Below are positions 4,824 through 6,679 of a DNA stretch of 6,679 nt, piece after piece. A program made the position numbers and the translations under genes. This stretch comes from Betaproteobacteria bacterium (lineage in GTDB: Bacteria > Pseudomonadota > Gammaproteobacteria > Burkholderiales > Casimicrobiaceae). Numbering within the stretch: the first letter of the stretch is position 1; each line of letters starts with the position of its first letter. Location of the stretch: assembly GCA_013298455.1 (NCBI GenBank), contig JAAFHR010000189.1, positions 1 through 6,679 of the forward strand. Direction: 5' to 3'. Below the pieces are notes generated by a model, which saw nothing but the letters and a program-made list of their open reading frames with translations, was not told the origin of the DNA and did no database searches.

Positions 4824-6679
4824 TTAAAAATCAATCGCGACGCTCGCACGCACCGTTCGCGGTGTCGATGCGAAGAGATACACGCCGCCCCAAGGTTGTG
4901 TCGGGGCTTCTCGCCAGTAAATCCGATTGCTCAGGTTTTCAGCGTTGAGTCGCCACGTGGTTAATCGGCCGAGAATTGAGCGTTGGTACGACAGCCCGGC
5001 ATCGAGCTGCCATGCGCTGGGCAGCGTGGTGCTGCCGTCGGCGTTGGCGGTTTTGCCACGCTCGGTCGTCAGGAGTGCGTTCATCGAAAGCCCTGGGAGC
5101 GCTTGTAATTTGTAGTCTGCGAATAGCGATGATTTGAAGCGCGGCACGTTGGTGACACGAGCACCGATCAGCGTGGGATCAATGGCGCGAGTAAACGTTG
5201 CGTCGAGCGACGAGACGCTGGCTTGAATCGAGAGCGCATCGGTCCATCGACCCACCGCCGAGAGCTCGATGCCGCGATGCCGCGCACGCTTCGCACCAGC
5301 CAGCTTAATGGATCGACCGTCGGCTTGGGGCGCGTCGTCAGCAAACGGCTTTTCGATATTGAAGAGCGCAGTGGTGAGGAGCAATCGTGGACTGACTTGC
5401 CACTTGCCGCCCACCTCGATTTGCGTGCTTTTGAGTGCGGGTAAGGCTTGCCCAAAATTTACGAATCGATCCGCGCGGTTAGGTACGGCCTCAAGCTCCA
5501 CGCCTTGCCCCCACGACGCATAGATCGTTGCGCTTTTCGCAAGCGCATAAGTCACACCTAGCCATGGCGTGGTGACGTTTTGCTCGAAGGCAATCGCAGC
5601 GGAGCCATCGCCGCGTTCGCTGCTTCGGCTGAGTTGGCTGACGCGAAGTCCCGCGAAGCTTTGTACATTGCTGCTCAGTTGCGATTGCAACGAGGCGTAG
5701 GCATCAATAGCGCGCTCGCGGCTGTCAGTGCCTAACTCCAGACGCGCGGAATTTGCGTTTACGGTGGTGGGAGAAAAGATGTTCGTGCTGCCCGCGTAGT
5801 TGTAGCTTTGCAGCGGCGCAGTGTCGACGGTGCTTCGACGAGCGCTCAGGCCGAAGCGAAGCTCGTGAGCGACGCCGCCCGTAATCATGCGGCCGTTGAG
5901 CTGCGCGTCAACACTCGAAACGGTTCTGCGCTCGTTGTCGCTTCGGTAGTCGTACACATCCACATCGCCATTGCTGCAAAGCCCCGGATAGACATACACC
6001 GCTGCGGTGCTGCACCCATCGGGAAAGGCGATGCGGTCATTGATGCGCGAGCGCTGAAGGCTCGCTGCGATGCGCGCCGTCCACTGATCGTTGAAGCGAT
6101 GAGTCAGTGCCAATTGCGCTGTGGATGTTGTCGATTCGAACGGTTGCGACCAAGATTGGTCGTTCACGTTGAGTTTAGGATTGATTCGATTGGGCAGCGC
6201 ATCACCCACGCCGTCGCCGTTGCTGTCGAGCAAGCCGAGGCCGGGAACCGAGGGTTGCTTGCGCTGATGTAGCTCCGCGTTGAACGTCAGCGCAGTGCTT
6301 GACGACAGGTTCGTTGCGAGCGCAAGGCTCAGAAATTGTCGTGAGCCGTCAGCCCGATCGGCTTGTGGGTGAAGCCTTTCTGCTGCGGCGTTGATCCGTA
6401 CGCCAATGTTGCCGATGCTTCGATTGAAGTCGATGTGAGACTTGATGCCAGCGCGTTCATCGACACCAACATTGACCGTGGTGAATGCTTCTCTCAGTGG
6501 CACTTTGGTGACGTAATTCACCAGCCCGCCCGGGGCGGAAACACCCGACTGCAATCCAGCAACGCCCTTCAACACTTCGATGCGTTCGATGTTTTCAAAG
6601 GCCACTGGCGCGTAGTTCGAGATTGCTAAACCATTGCGCCGAAAGTTGTTGTCATTGGTCAGCAAAAAGCCGCGCACGG
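4824..6679 (-). CDS. TonB-dependent outer-membrane receptor, siderophore-receptor type, 5' end outside window
   Basis: The visible 617 residues (codons from 6677) cover the end of the plug and the whole beta-barrel. The signal peptide, TonB box and front of the plug lie beyond the right edge; family members are usually 700-800 residues. The first visible codon is GTG within a VRGF plug motif, so it is internal and not a start. Plug block IERIEVLKGVAGLQSG then GGLVNYVTK (visible 30-58) matches the TonB-siderophore receptor class. The C-terminus, with NAENLSNRIYW, YLF.STPRTV and a final ASVAIDF ending in Phe, is the expected last strands and assembly signal. A loop at visible 151-159 reads DSNGDGVGD, a calcium-loop-like motif, and C222/C234 could form a loop disulfide. 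Such receptors import ligands using TonB-ExbB-ExbD energy. Despite the siderophore-like fold, the operon with pnuC and a NadR-type kinase suggests it takes up a riboside or related vitamin compound. Confidence 0.9.
   Translation of the reverse strand, partial: VRGFLLTNDNNFRRNGLAISNYAPVAFENIERIEVLKGVAGLQSGVSAPGGLVNYVTKVPLREAFTTVNVGVDERAGIKSHIDFNRSIGNIGVRINAAAERLHPQADRADGSRQFLSLALATNLSSSTALTFNAELHQRKQPSVPGLGLLDSNGDGVGDALPNRINPKLNVNDQSWSQPFESTTSTAQLALTHRFNDQWTARIAASLQRSRINDRIAFPDGCSTAAVYVYPGLCSNGDVDVYDYRSDNERRTVSSVDAQLNGRMITGGVAHELRFGLSARRSTVDTAPLQSYNYAGSTNIFSPTTVNANSARLELGTDSRERAIDAYASLQSQLSSNVQSFAGLRVSQLSRSSERGDGSAAIAFEQNVTTPWLGVTYALAKSATIYASWGQGVELEAVPNRADRFVNFGQALPALKSTQIEVGGKWQVSPRLLLTTALFNIEKPFADDAPQADGRSIKLAGAKRARHRGIELSAVGRWTDALSIQASVSSLDATFTRAIDPTLIGARVTNVPRFKSSLFADYKLQALPGLSMNALLTTERGKTANADGSTTLPSAWQLDAGLSYQRSILGRLTTWRLNAENLSNRIYWREAPTQPWGGVYLFASTPRTVRASVAIDF

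Noticed and set aside
5808..6272. Plus-strand open frame of 154 codons opposite the TonB receptor
   Set aside because: It is antisense to a clear barrel-coding region; its composition is that of a shadow frame with no domain pattern.
4824..6679. Receptor as a plain iron-siderophore system
   Set aside because: Sequence class alone would suggest it, but tight linkage to pnuC and a NadR-type kinase makes a vitamin-type ligand the better reading; iron uptake is not excluded.

Overview
The window looks like chromosomal DNA from a Gram-negative, outer-membrane-bearing bacterium. The evidence is a TonB-dependent receptor, several Sec signal peptides, DUF3617 proteins and a YqaA/DedA-type membrane protein. 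By eye it is moderately GC-rich. The combination of paired DUF3617 genes, a dockerin-like repeat in a secreted protein and a siderophore-type TonB receptor fits Gammaproteobacteria of the Xanthomonadales (Lysobacterales) type or a near relative. That placement is inferred from gene content; no rRNA or tRNA is present to confirm it. I see no insertion sequence, integrase, CRISPR array or RNA gene.

Layout. Positions 1-898 (+) hold two tandem, overlapping DUF3617-type small periplasmic proteins; the first is cut by the left edge and the second starts at a non-ATG codon. Everything to the right is on the minus strand. A YqaA-like membrane protein (909-1391) converges on the DUF3617 pair with only 10 bases between the stop codons. 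Upstream of it is a large secreted modular protein (1487-3487) with a signal peptide, a dockerin-like EF-hand segment, a bacterial Ig-like domain and a DUF1996 domain. The 173-base gap 3488-3660 holds its Shine-Dalgarno and a perfect 7+7 inverted repeat overlapping a possible -10 box.

Positions 3661-6679 (-) form a compact operon. In transcription order it contains a TonB-dependent outer-membrane receptor (5' part outside the window), a PnuC-type transporter 6 bases later, and a P-loop kinase resembling the NadR ribosylnicotinamide kinase domain, which overlaps pnuC by 4 bases. Together they make a coherent uptake route: outer-membrane capture, inner-membrane facilitated transport, then trapping by phosphorylation. 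The most likely substrate is nicotinamide riboside for NAD salvage; a thiamine-like or other nucleoside substrate is a less likely alternative. This operon is the most interesting part of the window. The pnuC/kinase junction also carries a hairpin that pairs the kinase's Shine-Dalgarno with its start region, suggesting translational coupling.

No stretch longer than 300 bases lacks a gene.
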